A stretch of DNA of 64,000 bases, from NCBI GenBank assembly GCA_018819175.1, contig JAHJQQ010000012.1, forward strand, positions 62,001 through 126,000, read 5' to 3'. Each line of letters opens with the position of its first letter. The stretch's first letter is position 1. The DNA comes from Gammaproteobacteria bacterium (GTDB lineage: Bacteria; Pseudomonadota; Gammaproteobacteria; Thiohalobacterales; Thiohalobacteraceae). Shown here piece by piece: positions 15,799 to 24,186 of the stretch. A program made the position numbers and the translations under genes. Below the pieces are notes generated by a model. It had not been told where the DNA came from, made no database searches, and worked only from the letters and a program-made list of their open reading frames with translations.

Positions 15799-16314
15799 AT
15801 GCGCATCCTCGGCATCGACCCCGGTTCACTGATCACAGGCTTCGGCATCATTGATGTCGACGGGCCGCGCTATGCGCATGTGCACAGTGGCCATATCAAA
15901 GTGGATGGCGAGGCGTTGCCGGAAAAACTGGGCGTGATCTTCGAAGCGGTGCGTGCGCTGGTGATCGAATGGCAGCCGCAGCAGGTTGCCATCGAACGGG
16001 TGTTCATGGCGCGCAATGCCGATTCCGCGCTCAAACTTGGTCAGGCGCGCGGCGCGGCGATCTGTGGTGCGATCAGCCAGGTACCTACGATTGCCGAATA
16101 CAGTCCGCGCGAAGTCAAACTGGCCGTGGTTGGCAAAGGCAGTGCGACCAAGGATCAGATCCAGCACATGGTGCGTGTGCTGTTGAAACTCACTGCAAAC
16201 CCGCAGCCCGACCAGGCCGACGCCCTGGCCATCGCCATCTGTCACAGCCATATGAGCCAGACGCTCGCCAAAATCCCCGGTGCACGCGCGGCGCGCGGCG
16301 GACGTTTCCGATGA
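15799..16314 (+). CDS. ruvC: Holliday junction resolvase RuvC
   Basis: RuvC cleaves Holliday junctions symmetrically together with RuvAB. The 171-residue protein retains the four catalytic acids at Asp7 (MRILGIDPG), Glu66 (VAIERVF), Asp138 and Asp141 (PDQADALAIA), at the same positions as in E. coli RuvC. The stop overlaps the ruvA start in an ATGA arrangement, pointing to translational coupling. The ribosome site is weak, and the start is preceded by CTAG-type sequence. Confidence 0.97.
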   Translation: MRILGIDPGSLITGFGIIDVDGPRYAHVHSGHIKVDGEALPEKLGVIFEAVRALVIEWQPQQVAIERVFMARNADSALKLGQARGAAICGAISQVPTIAEYSPREVKLAVVGKGSATKDQIQHMVRVLLKLTANPQPDQADALAIAICHSHMSQTLAKIPGARAARGGRFR

Positions 16315-16904
16315 TCGGCTTCCTGCGCGGCAAGTTGATCGCCAAGCAGCCGCCGCAGCTGCTTATTGAAGTCAATGGCGTCGGCTACGAAGTCGATGCG
16401 CCCATGACGACCTTTTACGATTTGCCCGAGACCGGTGCCGAAATACTGTTGCATACACATCTGGTCGTGCGCGAGGACGCGCACATTCTGTTCGGTTTCG
16501 CCAAGCTCTCTGATCGTGCGCTGTTCCGTTCGCTGATCAGGATCAGCGGCGTCGGTCCACGCATGGCATTAGGGATTCTGTCGGGCATGAGCGCCGATGC
16601 CTTCGTCCGTTGCATCCAGGAAAACGACAGTGCGGCGCTGACCCGTGTGCCCGGCGTCGGCAAGAAGACCGCCGAGCGGCTGGTGGTGGAACTGCGCGAC
16701 AAACTCGGTAAAGGTGATGCGGGTGGTGTGGATTTCATCAGTGCGACGGCGAAACCTGCCAATGCAGTGGAAGAGGCGGTCAGCGCGCTGATCGCGCTCG
16801 GCTACAAACCCCCGGATGCCTCGCGCATGGTGCGCGGCATCGAGAGCAAGGATCTCAGTGTTGAAGAGATCATTCGCCGCGCGCTGCAGGCAGCAGCGAA
16901 ATAA
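16311..16904 (+). CDS. ruvA: Holliday junction helicase subunit RuvA
   Basis: RuvA is the tetrameric junction-binding partner of the RuvB motor. The 197-residue protein starts MIGFLRGKLIAKQPPQLLIE, has tandem helix-hairpin-helix segments (RISGVGPRMALGILSG and TRVPGVGKKTAERLVVEL), and ends with the RuvB-binding domain III (VEEAVSALIALGYKPPDASR). Its start overlaps the ruvC stop by four bases. Seven bases behind its stop a family B element begins, separating it from ruvB; in most relatives ruvA and ruvB are nearly contiguous. Confidence 0.97.
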   Translation: MIGFLRGKLIAKQPPQLLIEVNGVGYEVDAPMTTFYDLPETGAEILLHTHLVVREDAHILFGFAKLSDRALFRSLIRISGVGPRMALGILSGMSADAFVRCIQENDSAALTRVPGVGKKTAERLVVELRDKLGKGDAGGVDFISATAKPANAVEEAVSALIALGYKPPDASRMVRGIESKDLSVEEIIRRALQAAAK

Positions 16905-16910
16905 ACCTCG

Positions 16911-17083
16911 GATATCGCCGCCGTGGGGACAGATCTTTAGCTCTGTCCCCGACCGTGCGGACCACGCGGTAAAACGAAACCGTCGCGGAGCTTGAAGATG
17001 GCGGTGCAGTGGCTCCGTTCTGCTGAGTGGATCCACAACGGGGACAGAGCTGAAGATCTGTCCCCACGGCGGCGGTGCATTAC
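16911..17083. repeat. Family B palindromic element, copy 3
   Basis: The element sits between ruvA and ruvB. The core is in the reverse orientation (GACCGTGCGGACCACGCGG first, TGGATCCACAACGG last). Both GGGGACAGA...TCTGTCCCC end hairpins are present. The outer ends are ATCGCCGCCGTGG and CCACGGCGGCGGTGCATTAC. Confidence 0.88.
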
Positions 17084-17137
17084 GCGCCTGACATCTTGCG
17101 GTTCCGCCATAACGCAATATCAAGTATCTTCCCCCGC

Positions 17138-18190
17138 ATGACCACCGAACGCCTGATCGACCCGACTGCCGCCTCCGCTGACGAGGAGCGCATCGACCGC
17201 GCCATCCGCCCCAAGCTGCTGGCCGATTATGTTGGTCAGCCGCAGGTGCGCGAGCAGATGGAGATTTTCATCGGCGCGGCACGTGGGCGCGGCGAGGCGC
17301 TCGATCATGTGCTGATCTTTGGCCCACCCGGCCTGGGCAAGACCACCCTGGCGCACATCATTGCCAACGAGCTTCAGGTCAATCTGCGCCACACCGCGGG
17401 TCCGGTGCTGGAGAAGGCGGGCGATCTGGCGGCGCTGCTGACCAATCTGGAACCACACGATGTGCTGTTCGTCGACGAGATCCACCGCCTGAGCCCGGTG
17501 GTGGAAGAGATCCTTTATCCGGCCATGGAGGATTATCAGCTCGATATCATGATCGGCGAGGGGCCGGCGGCGCGTTCCATCAAACTCGATTTGCCGCCTT
17601 TCACCCTGGTGGGTGCCACGACGCGCGCCGGCCTGCTGACCTCGCCGCTGCGCGACCGTTTTGGGATTGTGCAGCGGCTGGAGTTCTATAGCGAAGGCGA
17701 TCTCGCCCATATCCTGCTGCGCTCGGCCGGTATTCTCGGTGTGGACATGACCCCGGAGGGTGCGCAGGAGCTGGCCAAGCGTTCGCGCGGTACGCCACGC
17801 ATCGCCAACCGGCTGCTGCGGCGGGTGCGTGATTATGCCCAGGTCAAAGGCGATGGCCTGGTCGATGCGGATATCGCGGTCCGTGCGATGGATCTGCTGC
17901 GTGTCGATCATCACGGCTTCGATATGATGGATCGTACCCTGCTGTCGGCGGTGATCGACAAGTTCGACGGTGGTCCGGTCGGTATCGACAGCATTGCCGC
18001 TGCCATCGGCGAAGAGCGTGGCACGATCGAGGATGTGTTGGAGCCCTATCTCATTCAACAAGGCTTTCTGATGCGCACCGCGCGTGGGCGCGTCGCCACT
18101 CGCAAGGCCTATCTGCATCTTGGTTTGTCGCCGCCGGCAGGCCCAGCGGATGCCAATACACCGATGTTGTTTGACGAACCGGAAAATTGA
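17138..18190 (+). CDS. ruvB: Holliday junction branch-migration ATPase RuvB
   Basis: RuvB is the hexameric AAA+ motor of the RuvABC resolvasome. The 350-residue protein has Walker A GPPGLGKTT, Walker B LFVDEIHRL, sensor GATTRAG, and the C-terminal winged-helix domain with TARGRVAT. ATG 17138 gives the family start MTTERLIDPTAASADEER; an in-frame ATG at 17075 would begin inside the family B repeat. The gene is separated from ruvA by 233 bases, mostly repeat, so either the repeat is transcribed within the operon or ruvB has its own promoter. Confidence 0.96.
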   Translation: MTTERLIDPTAASADEERIDRAIRPKLLADYVGQPQVREQMEIFIGAARGRGEALDHVLIFGPPGLGKTTLAHIIANELQVNLRHTAGPVLEKAGDLAALLTNLEPHDVLFVDEIHRLSPVVEEILYPAMEDYQLDIMIGEGPAARSIKLDLPPFTLVGATTRAGLLTSPLRDRFGIVQRLEFYSEGDLAHILLRSAGILGVDMTPEGAQELAKRSRGTPRIANRLLRRVRDYAQVKGDGLVDADIAVRAMDLLRVDHHGFDMMDRTLLSAVIDKFDGGPVGIDSIAAAIGEERGTIEDVLEPYLIQQGFLMRTARGRVATRKAYLHLGLSPPAGPADANTPMLFDEPEN

Positions 18191-18283
18191 GCGTATATAG
18201 TCGCGCCCGCGGGATGCCGGTTTTTAAGCGGTTTCCTGGGCAATCCCGGATGTTTCGGGATCTGGAATCCTCTGCTGGATCCT

Positions 18284-18577
18284 TTGAAAAAAATTATGTT
18301 ACGAGTGCTCCCTGCAGTGCTCCCTCTCTTGATCGTGGTTGCCTTGGGGCTGCCATGGCAAACCCTGACGGCCGAGCCGATTTATCCCCACGCTGGAACT
18401 CCCACCCAGTGGTTCATGTCTCTGGATGCTAACCATGACGGTTATCTGGATGAGTATGAATTGCAGCTGCGGCCGGAATGGGCCAAGGCGCTGGCGGAGG
18501 CTGATCACAATCAGGATCAGCTCATCGATCACCGTGAATTTCTCTCCTTGCTGGATAGGATGCACGCACGTCGGTAA
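18284..18577 (+). CDS. Small secreted EF-hand protein
   Basis: A 97-residue protein with a signal peptide and two EF-hand loops. Starting at TTG 18284 it reads MKKIMLRVLPAVLPLLIVVA, a good export signal; an in-frame ATG at 18296 gives a shorter but still plausible signal. Loop 1 spans 48-59 (DANHDGYLDEYE) with acidic or amide ligands at 1, 3, 5, 9 and 12. Loop 2 spans 74-85 (DHNQDQLIDHRE) with the same ligand pattern but Gln in place of the position-6 glycine. Calcium binding in the periplasm is likely; the role is unknown. It lies between ruvB and ybgC. I do not recognise a named family. Confidence 0.75.
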   Translation: MKKIMLRVLPAVLPLLIVVALGLPWQTLTAEPIYPHAGTPTQWFMSLDANHDGYLDEYELQLRPEWAKALAEADHNQDQLIDHREFLSLLDRMHARR

Positions 18578-18647
18578 GCTATGCCGCTGATGGAGCAGAT
18601 GCCGATACCGTGCAGTGTCGCCGGAGACGGCAAAGAGGAAGATCAGG

Positions 18648-19052
18648 GTGCGGGAATTTCGCTGGCCGGTGCGCGTTTATTATGAAGATACCGACTCCGG
18701 CGGTGTGGTCTACTACGCCAACTATCTCAAATTCATGGAGCGTGCCCGGACCGAATGGCTGCGCAGCCTGGGTTTTGAGCAGGATCAGCTGGCGCGTGAT
18801 GCCGGAATCATCTTCGCGGTGACGGAAGTTGAGCTGCAGTTCCGGCGACCTGCCCGTTTCAACGATAAACTCAGCGTGACGGCGCGCGTGGTTGAGCGAC
18901 GCCGCGCCAGTCTGCGTTTTGAACAGACCGTGTTCCGCGATGATCAGGCGCTGTGCACGGGGCGCATCCAGATCGCCAGCCTGGATTGCGCGAGTTTTCG
19001 CCCCCGGCCGATTCCGGGCGACCTTTTTGAGGAGATTATTGATGTCGACTGA
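18648..19052 (+). CDS. ybgC: YbgC-type acyl-CoA thioesterase of the Tol-Pal operon
   Basis: YbgC is a hotdog-fold thioesterase acting on acyl-CoA or acyl-ACP and is the first gene of the tol-pal operon in many proteobacteria. The motif VYYEDTDSGGVVYYANYLKF holds the catalytic aspartate. GTG at 18648 is preferred because GAGGA lies nine bases upstream, giving 134 residues; GTG 18615 would add 11. The reading frame overlaps the tolQ start by 11 bases, indicating coupling. Confidence 0.92.
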   Translation: MREFRWPVRVYYEDTDSGGVVYYANYLKFMERARTEWLRSLGFEQDQLARDAGIIFAVTEVELQFRRPARFNDKLSVTARVVERRRASLRFEQTVFRDDQALCTGRIQIASLDCASFRPRPIPGDLFEEIIDVD

Positions 19053-19716
19053 TATGTCCATTCTGCACCTGATAACCGGCGCCAGCCCGCTGGTGCAGGG
19101 TGTCATGTTGATGCTTGTGACGATATCGGTGGTTTCCTGGACCATGATCTTTCATAAATGGAAGATGATTGCGGATGCCCGGGTCGAGGCGGATGCCTTC
19201 GAAAAGCGTTTCTGGTCCGGGGGGGATCTGGCGGTGCTTTATAAGGAAGTATCGGAGTCCCCCGGCGAGACTTGGGGTATGGCCGATATCTTCGAGGCGG
19301 GCTTCAAGGAATTCGCGCGCCTGCGCAAACAATCGGGTAATGATCCGCAGACCTTGATCGAGGGCGTGCAGCGCTGCATGCGGGTGGCCCTGTCACGCGA
19401 GATGGATAGACTCGAAATGAATCTGCCGTTCCTGGCCACCGTCGGTTCAACCAGTCCTTATATCGGGTTATTCGGTACCGTCTGGGGCATTATGAATTCA
19501 TTTCGGGCGCTGGGTAATGTGCGTCAGGCCACGCTGGCGATGGTGGCACCGGGTATTGCCGAGGCGCTGGTGGCAACGGCGATGGGCCTGTTCGCGGCGA
19601 TCCCGGCGGTGGTGGCCTACAACCGCTACTCCGATGACGTCGAACGTCTGATCAACCGCTACGATAATTTCCTGGAAGAATTCTCCTCCATCCTGATGCG
19701 CCAGGTGAACGGCTGA
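19042..19716 (+). CDS. tolQ: Tol-Pal system proton channel protein TolQ
   Basis: TolQ forms with TolR the inner-membrane motor that uses the proton gradient to drive TolA. The 224-residue protein has three membrane helices (about 15-38, 130-155 and 165-190) and the conserved VGSTSPYIGLFGTVWGIMNS and ALVATAMGLFAAIPAVVAYN stretches. The start at 19042, behind GAGG, overlaps the end of ybgC. A longer in-frame extension to 18892 is discarded because it lies inside ybgC. tolR follows after 35 bases. Confidence 0.96.
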   Translation: MSTDMSILHLITGASPLVQGVMLMLVTISVVSWTMIFHKWKMIADARVEADAFEKRFWSGGDLAVLYKEVSESPGETWGMADIFEAGFKEFARLRKQSGNDPQTLIEGVQRCMRVALSREMDRLEMNLPFLATVGSTSPYIGLFGTVWGIMNSFRALGNVRQATLAMVAPGIAEALVATAMGLFAAIPAVVAYNRYSDDVERLINRYDNFLEEFSSILMRQVNG

Positions 19717-19751
19717 TGAATCACGCTGTCGCATTCGAGAGGCATTGATCC

Positions 19752-20189
19752 ATGGCCAGGCAACGGGTCCGCAAAAAACCGATGGCCGAGATGAACGTCG
19801 TGCCCTATATCGACGTGATGCTGGTGCTGATGGTGATTTTTATGATCACGGCGCCATTGCTGCAGCAAGGCGTGGAGGTCGATCTGCCGCAGGCCGCTGC
19901 CGAACCGATGCCGCCCGAAGAACTCGAGCCGCTGGTGTTGAGCGTGGATGCGCAGGGTAACTATTATTTGAACGTTGGCGGCGAGACGAACACGGCAGTC
20001 GATGAGGACACGATAGTGCAACGTGTCGCTGCGGTGATGCGCTTGAAGCCAAAGACGCCGATTCTGGTGCGTGGCGACACTGCCGTGGATTACGGGGCGG
20101 TGGTGCGCGCCATGGTGTTGCTGCAGCAGGCGGGCGCGCCGAGTGTGGGATTAGTGACGGAGGATGCCCAGCCTCCGGCGGGTCGTTGA
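19752..20189 (+). CDS. tolR: Tol-Pal system protein TolR
   Basis: TolR is the ExbD-like partner of TolQ. The 145-residue protein has a basic N-terminus, one membrane helix at about 18-36 with the essential aspartate Asp21 (VVPYIDVMLVLMVIFMI), then a periplasmic domain with LVRGDTAVDYGAVVRAMVLL typical of the family. The stop lies six bases before tolA. Confidence 0.96.
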   Translation: MARQRVRKKPMAEMNVVPYIDVMLVLMVIFMITAPLLQQGVEVDLPQAAAEPMPPEELEPLVLSVDAQGNYYLNVGGETNTAVDEDTIVQRVAAVMRLKPKTPILVRGDTAVDYGAVVRAMVLLQQAGAPSVGLVTEDAQPPAGR

Positions 20190-20195
20190 TAGCTT

Positions 20196-21143
20196 ATGTG
20201 GCACGTTGTTAAAGAACATCCGCGCGCATTTGTTTACGCCCTCGTCGCGCATCTGATTCTGGTGGGCATGCTGATATTCAGTATGGACTGGACGCCCAAG
20301 CCACCCGCCGGCGGTGCGCCCGTCCCCGAGGCGGTGCAGGCTGTGGTGATCGATGCGGAAAAGGTCGATGCCGAGGTGCAGCGTCTGCAGGATGATCAGC
20401 AGCGCAAAGAGCAGGAAGCCGCCGAGCGCGTAAAACAACTGGAGGAAAAGGCCAAGCAGGCCGAGGCCAAGCGTGAGCAGGAGCAGCAGCGTCTCGAAGA
20501 CCTGAAGCAGAAGCAGCTTCAGGAGACTAAGCGCCTCAAGGAACAGGAATCCAAGCGCAAGATCGAGGAACAGAAGCAGGCCGAGGCTACAGAGAAGGCC
20601 GCCGCAGAGGCCAAGGCGAAAGCTGCAGCGGATGCCAAAGCCAAAGCCGAGGCCAAAGCCAAAGCGGAGGCTAAGGCGAAAGCTGACGCCGAGGCAAAAG
20701 CGAAAGCAGAAGCCAAGGCCAAGGCGGATGCGAAAGCTGCGGCGGATGCCAAAGCCAAGGCGGATGCCAAGGCGAAGGCCGATGCACAACGCAAAGCGGC
20801 AGAAAAGGCGTTGCAGGATCAACTGGCGGCAGAGCGTGCAGCATTGGACGCGGCGCGGACTCAGGGCATCATTAACCAGTATGTTGGTCTGATTGTTGGT
20901 AAGGTGGAGCGCAATTGGATTCAGCCGCCGAGCAGTCGCATCGGATTGTCCTGCATTGTTCAGGTGCAGCTGATGCCGGGTGGCGATGTGGCCAGTGTGC
21001 AGATTGTGCAGAGCAGTGGCGATGCGGCGTTTGACCGTTCGGTTGAGGCGGCTGTTTATCGCGCCGCACCGCTGCCATTGCCGCCGGAGCCAGGCATGTT
21101 CGATAGTTTCAGAACGTTACAGTTCAAATTCGCTCCTAAGTGA
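20196..21143 (+). CDS. tolA: Tol-Pal system protein TolA
   Basis: TolA spans the periplasm from the TolQR motor to Pal at the outer membrane. The 315-residue protein has one N-terminal membrane helix (about 11-31, FVYALVAHLILVGMLIFSMD), a long alanine/lysine/glutamate helix with KAKAEAKA-type repeats (about 55-215), and a globular C-terminal domain (about 225-315, with VERNWIQPP and SSGDAAFDRSVEAAV). The repetitive centre produces strong artificial reading frames on both strands, which are not genes. A short 57-base gap separates it from tolB. Confidence 0.95.
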   Translation: MWHVVKEHPRAFVYALVAHLILVGMLIFSMDWTPKPPAGGAPVPEAVQAVVIDAEKVDAEVQRLQDDQQRKEQEAAERVKQLEEKAKQAEAKREQEQQRLEDLKQKQLQETKRLKEQESKRKIEEQKQAEATEKAAAEAKAKAAADAKAKAEAKAKAEAKAKADAEAKAKAEAKAKADAKAAADAKAKADAKAKADAQRKAAEKALQDQLAAERAALDAARTQGIINQYVGLIVGKVERNWIQPPSSRIGLSCIVQVQLMPGGDVASVQIVQSSGDAAFDRSVEAAVYRAAPLPLPPEPGMFDSFRTLQFKFAPK

Positions 21144-21200
21144 TGGCGCATCTATAAGACACACCCTAAACAGATAACGACCGTATTTAAGGATAGAGAT

Positions 21201-22502
21201 ATGACCAGATTGCTACACTCGCTGCTGCTTGGCCTGACCTTGGGTCTCTGGGGTGCCGCAGCCCAGGCCGTGCTGACGATCGAGATCAGTCAGGGTGTCG
21301 AGGGTGCCCTGCCGATCGCGGTGGTGCCGTTCGGTACACAGTCGCCGCAAGCCATGCCAGAGGATGTTTCGGCCATTATCGCCGCGGATCTGCAGCGCAG
21401 CGGACGTTTCTCGCCGATTGCCGAACGCGACATGTTGTCGCGGCCGACCGAGGCCAGTCAGGTCAATTATCGCGACTGGCGCGTGCTGGGCGTGGACAAT
21501 CTGATCATTGGCAAGATTGATGTCACGGGTCCTGATACTTACAACATCCAGTTTCAACTGCTGGATGTGCTGCGCGGCAATCAGCTGACGGGTATGAGTG
21601 TGCCGGCCACGCGTGCGCAGTTGCGGCGGGTGGCACATTACATCGCTGATCAGATTTATGAAGCACTGACTGGCGAACGCGGCGCGTTCAACACCCGCAT
21701 CGCCTATGTGACCGCGACCGGCAGCGGCAAAAGCAAACTGTATGAAATGCAGGTGGCTGATTCGGACGGCTTCGGTCCGTTGACGATTGTGCGCTCCAAG
21801 GAGCCCTTGATGTCGCCGACCTGGTCGCCGGATGCGCAGAAGGTGGCCTATGTTTCTTTTGAGAAACGCCGTGCCGAGATTTATCAGCAGGATTTGCGTA
21901 CCGGCAGTCGCACCAAACTGGCATCTTTCGCGGGCATCAACGGTGCGCCGAGCTGGTCGCCGGATGGCAGTCGACTGGCGATAACGCTGTCACGCGATGG
22001 CAATCCGGAAATCTATGTTATGCGTCTGGGCGATAACAGCCTGACACGGATAACTCAATCACCCGCGATCGATACCGAACCGACCTGGTCGCCCGATGGT
22101 CGCAGCATTGTATTCACCTCGGACCGTGCCGGTGGCCCGCAGCTGTATCAGGTGTCCGCCAGCGGCGGACAGGCGCAGCGACTGACCTTTGAAGGCAGCT
22201 ATAATGCCACTGCCGATTTTTCCTCGGATGGTAAGCAGATCGCGCTGGTACATCGGGATGCAAGTGGCCAATACCGTGTGGCCGTCTATGATATGACGAC
22301 ACGCCGTTTGCAGGTCATCAGTGACGGGCGCCTGGATGAGTCGCCGAGTTTCGCGCCGAACGGACGTATGATCATTTACGCAAGTCAGGCCGGTCGCGGG
22401 GTGCTGTCGGTGTCTTCCGTGGATGGTCGCGTCGGTCAGCGTTTGAAGTTCCAGCAGGGCGATGTGCGTGAGCCATCGTGGTCGCCCTTCCTGCCCAGAT
22501 AG
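21201..22502 (+). CDS. tolB: Tol-Pal system periplasmic protein TolB
   Basis: TolB is a periplasmic beta-propeller that binds Pal and proteins at the division site. The 433-residue protein has a signal peptide (MTRLLHSLLLGLTLGLWGAA), an alpha/beta N-terminal domain (about 25-165), and a six-bladed propeller whose blades carry WSPDA, WSPDGS, WSPDGR, SSDGK, APNGR and WSPF motifs. The ribosome site is AAGGATAGAG. The order tolQ-tolR-tolA-tolB-pal-cpoB is the standard operon. Confidence 0.96.
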   Translation: MTRLLHSLLLGLTLGLWGAAAQAVLTIEISQGVEGALPIAVVPFGTQSPQAMPEDVSAIIAADLQRSGRFSPIAERDMLSRPTEASQVNYRDWRVLGVDNLIIGKIDVTGPDTYNIQFQLLDVLRGNQLTGMSVPATRAQLRRVAHYIADQIYEALTGERGAFNTRIAYVTATGSGKSKLYEMQVADSDGFGPLTIVRSKEPLMSPTWSPDAQKVAYVSFEKRRAEIYQQDLRTGSRTKLASFAGINGAPSWSPDGSRLAITLSRDGNPEIYVMRLGDNSLTRITQSPAIDTEPTWSPDGRSIVFTSDRAGGPQLYQVSASGGQAQRLTFEGSYNATADFSSDGKQIALVHRDASGQYRVAVYDMTTRRLQVISDGRLDESPSFAPNGRMIIYASQAGRGVLSVSSVDGRVGQRLKFQQGDVREPSWSPFLPR

Positions 22503-22538
22503 GTTCTTGAGACCTGTTTGGATATAGTAAATCACCGG

Positions 22539-22544
22539 TATAAT
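22539..22544 (+). promoter_or_regulatory. Perfect -10 box before pal (possible internal promoter)
   Basis: TATAAT lies 47 bases before the pal ATG. No good -35 is found at 16-18 bases, so this is a weak or activator-dependent candidate. An internal promoter would let pal and cpoB be made independently of the upstream tol genes. Confidence 0.3.
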
Positions 22545-22590
22545 CCAGCCGCTTCGGTGAGGCGGTTATTTTTAATCTGAGGAGAGTGTT

Positions 22591-23124
22591 ATGCGTGCAG
22601 CGTGGAAACCTTTGATGCTGGTCTGTGCCGTGGCGCTTGCCACCGGTTGTAGCAGCATGGGCAAGAAGAGCGAAGGCGATGTTGCCATCGAAGATCATGG
22701 TATGGGTACCGGTACTGATATGACCCAGGGTATCGGTGTCGGCAGTGGCACGTTCAATGGCATGTCCATTGATGATCCGAACAGCCCGTTGGCCCAGCGC
22801 GTAATTTATTTCGAATTCGACAGCAGCGAAGTACGCCCCGCTGATCGTGATGTGTTGACCAACCACGCTGCCTACCTGCGTGAGAATCCGCAGGCCGCTA
22901 TCGTGCTGGAAGGCCATGGCGACGAGCGCGGATCACGCGAATACAACATCGGTCTGGGTGAGCGTCGTGCACAAACCGTGCGCCAGATCCTGGAACTGCA
23001 AGGCGTGGGTCCGCAACAGTTGAGCACGGTCAGTTACGGTGAAGAGAAGCCGGCGGTTGATGGCCATGATGAATCGGCCTGGTCGCAGAATCGTCGTGTC
23101 GAACTGATCTACCCGGGACGTTGA
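22591..23124 (+). CDS. pal: Peptidoglycan-associated lipoprotein Pal
   Basis: Pal anchors the outer membrane to peptidoglycan. The 177-residue protein has a lipoprotein signal with the lipobox-type LATGC and acylated Cys20, a low-complexity glycine/methionine-rich linker, and a C-terminal OmpA-like domain (about 68-175). That domain shows the peptidoglycan-binding pattern VIYFEFDSSEV, LEGHGDERGSREYNIGLGER and WSQNRRVEL. The GAGGAG ribosome site is strong. It is one base from cpoB. Confidence 0.97.
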   Translation: MRAAWKPLMLVCAVALATGCSSMGKKSEGDVAIEDHGMGTGTDMTQGIGVGSGTFNGMSIDDPNSPLAQRVIYFEFDSSEVRPADRDVLTNHAAYLRENPQAAIVLEGHGDERGSREYNIGLGERRAQTVRQILELQGVGPQQLSTVSYGEEKPAVDGHDESAWSQNRRVELIYPGR

Positions 23125-23125
23125 T

Positions 23126-23938
23126 ATGACTGCCCGTCACCTGATTCGCATAGGGGTGCTGCTGACTGCGGCGGTGTATGCCGCTGCCGCCAGTGCCGCA
23201 CGTGAAGGCAGCCTCGAATATCGTGTCGAACGCATCGAGACCCTTATGCAGAGTCAGGGGCTGATCGACATGCTGACGCAACTGCAGCAATTGCAGCGTG
23301 AAGTGCAGCAGTTGCGTGGCGATGTTGAGCTGCAGGGGCATCAGTTGCAGGAAATGCAGCAGCAACAGCGCGATCTCTATCTGGATATCGATCGGCGTCT
23401 GCAGGGAAGTCAGCCGGTCGGCGCAGTGACGCCGACCGTGCCGACGACACCCGCGACGGATATTCCGCCTGTTCCGGCAACGCCCGCTGCTGATGCAGCG
23501 CTCACACCACCGCCCGCACCGGTAATTCCACAGCAGGCAACCGTGGCAACGCCGGATGAGCAGGCTGCGTATGAGCAGGCGCTGAACATTCTGCGTGAAG
23601 GGCGCTATGCGGATGCAGCTCAGGCGTATCAGCAGTTTCTGGTGAATTATCCGAACGGCCGTTACGCCGACAATGCCCAATATTGGCTGGCCGAGACGCA
23701 ATATGTCACGCGTCAGTTCCAGTCGGGATTGGACGAATTCGGCAAGGTGGTCAGTCTGTATCCGAACAGTCTGAAGGTGCCGGATGCGCAGCTCAAAATG
23801 GGTTACATCCATTATGAAATGGGTAACTGGAAAGCCGCGCGTGAACAGCTGGAAACGTTGGTGCAACTGCATCCCGACAGTACGGCGGCGCGGCTTGCCA
23901 GTGAACGTCTGCAACGCATGAGCCGCGAAAAGCGCTGA
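23126..23938 (+). CDS. cpoB: Cell division coordinator CpoB (YbgF)
   Basis: CpoB is a periplasmic protein that couples outer-membrane constriction to peptidoglycan synthesis via TolA and PBP1B. The 270-residue protein has a signal peptide, an N-terminal trimerising coiled coil (about 28-95, rich in LQQLQREVQQLRG), a proline/threonine-rich linker (about 97-145) and C-terminal tetratricopeptide repeats (from about 150, YEQALNILREGRYADAAQAY). Length and architecture fit. A family B element begins 10 bases behind the stop, ending the operon. Confidence 0.93.
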   Translation: MTARHLIRIGVLLTAAVYAAAASAAREGSLEYRVERIETLMQSQGLIDMLTQLQQLQREVQQLRGDVELQGHQLQEMQQQQRDLYLDIDRRLQGSQPVGAVTPTVPTTPATDIPPVPATPAADAALTPPPAPVIPQQATVATPDEQAAYEQALNILREGRYADAAQAYQQFLVNYPNGRYADNAQYWLAETQYVTRQFQSGLDEFGKVVSLYPNSLKVPDAQLKMGYIHYEMGNWKAAREQLETLVQLHPDSTAARLASERLQRMSREKR

Positions 23939-23948
23939 TGTTCGCGCG

Positions 23949-24125
23949 ATATACCGCCGCCGTGGGGACAGACCTTTAGCTCTGTCCCCGTTGTGGTTCC
24001 ACTCAGCAGAGCGGAACCACCCAGCAACCCAGCCTCACGCTTCCTTGGCGGCTTCGTTTGTCCGCGTGGTCCGCACGGACGGGGACAGAGCTAAAGGTCT
24101 GTCCCCACCGCGGCGGTACGTTACG
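23949..24125. repeat. Family B palindromic element, copy 4
   Basis: Full element in the same core orientation as copy 1, between cpoB and queE. Outer ends are ATATACCGCCGCCGTGG and CCACCGCGGCGGTACGTTAC. A 62-base segment remains before the queE start. Confidence 0.9.
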
Positions 24126-24186
24126 TGTATAAAGTCCACGGTTTTCGTGGCTGTTGGGTGATGCTACCTGTAGTAAACTCGCCACC

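Noticed and set aside
20519..20794. Alanine/serine-rich antisense frame inside tolA
   Set aside because: It comes from the repetitive KAKAEAKA helix of TolA read backwards.
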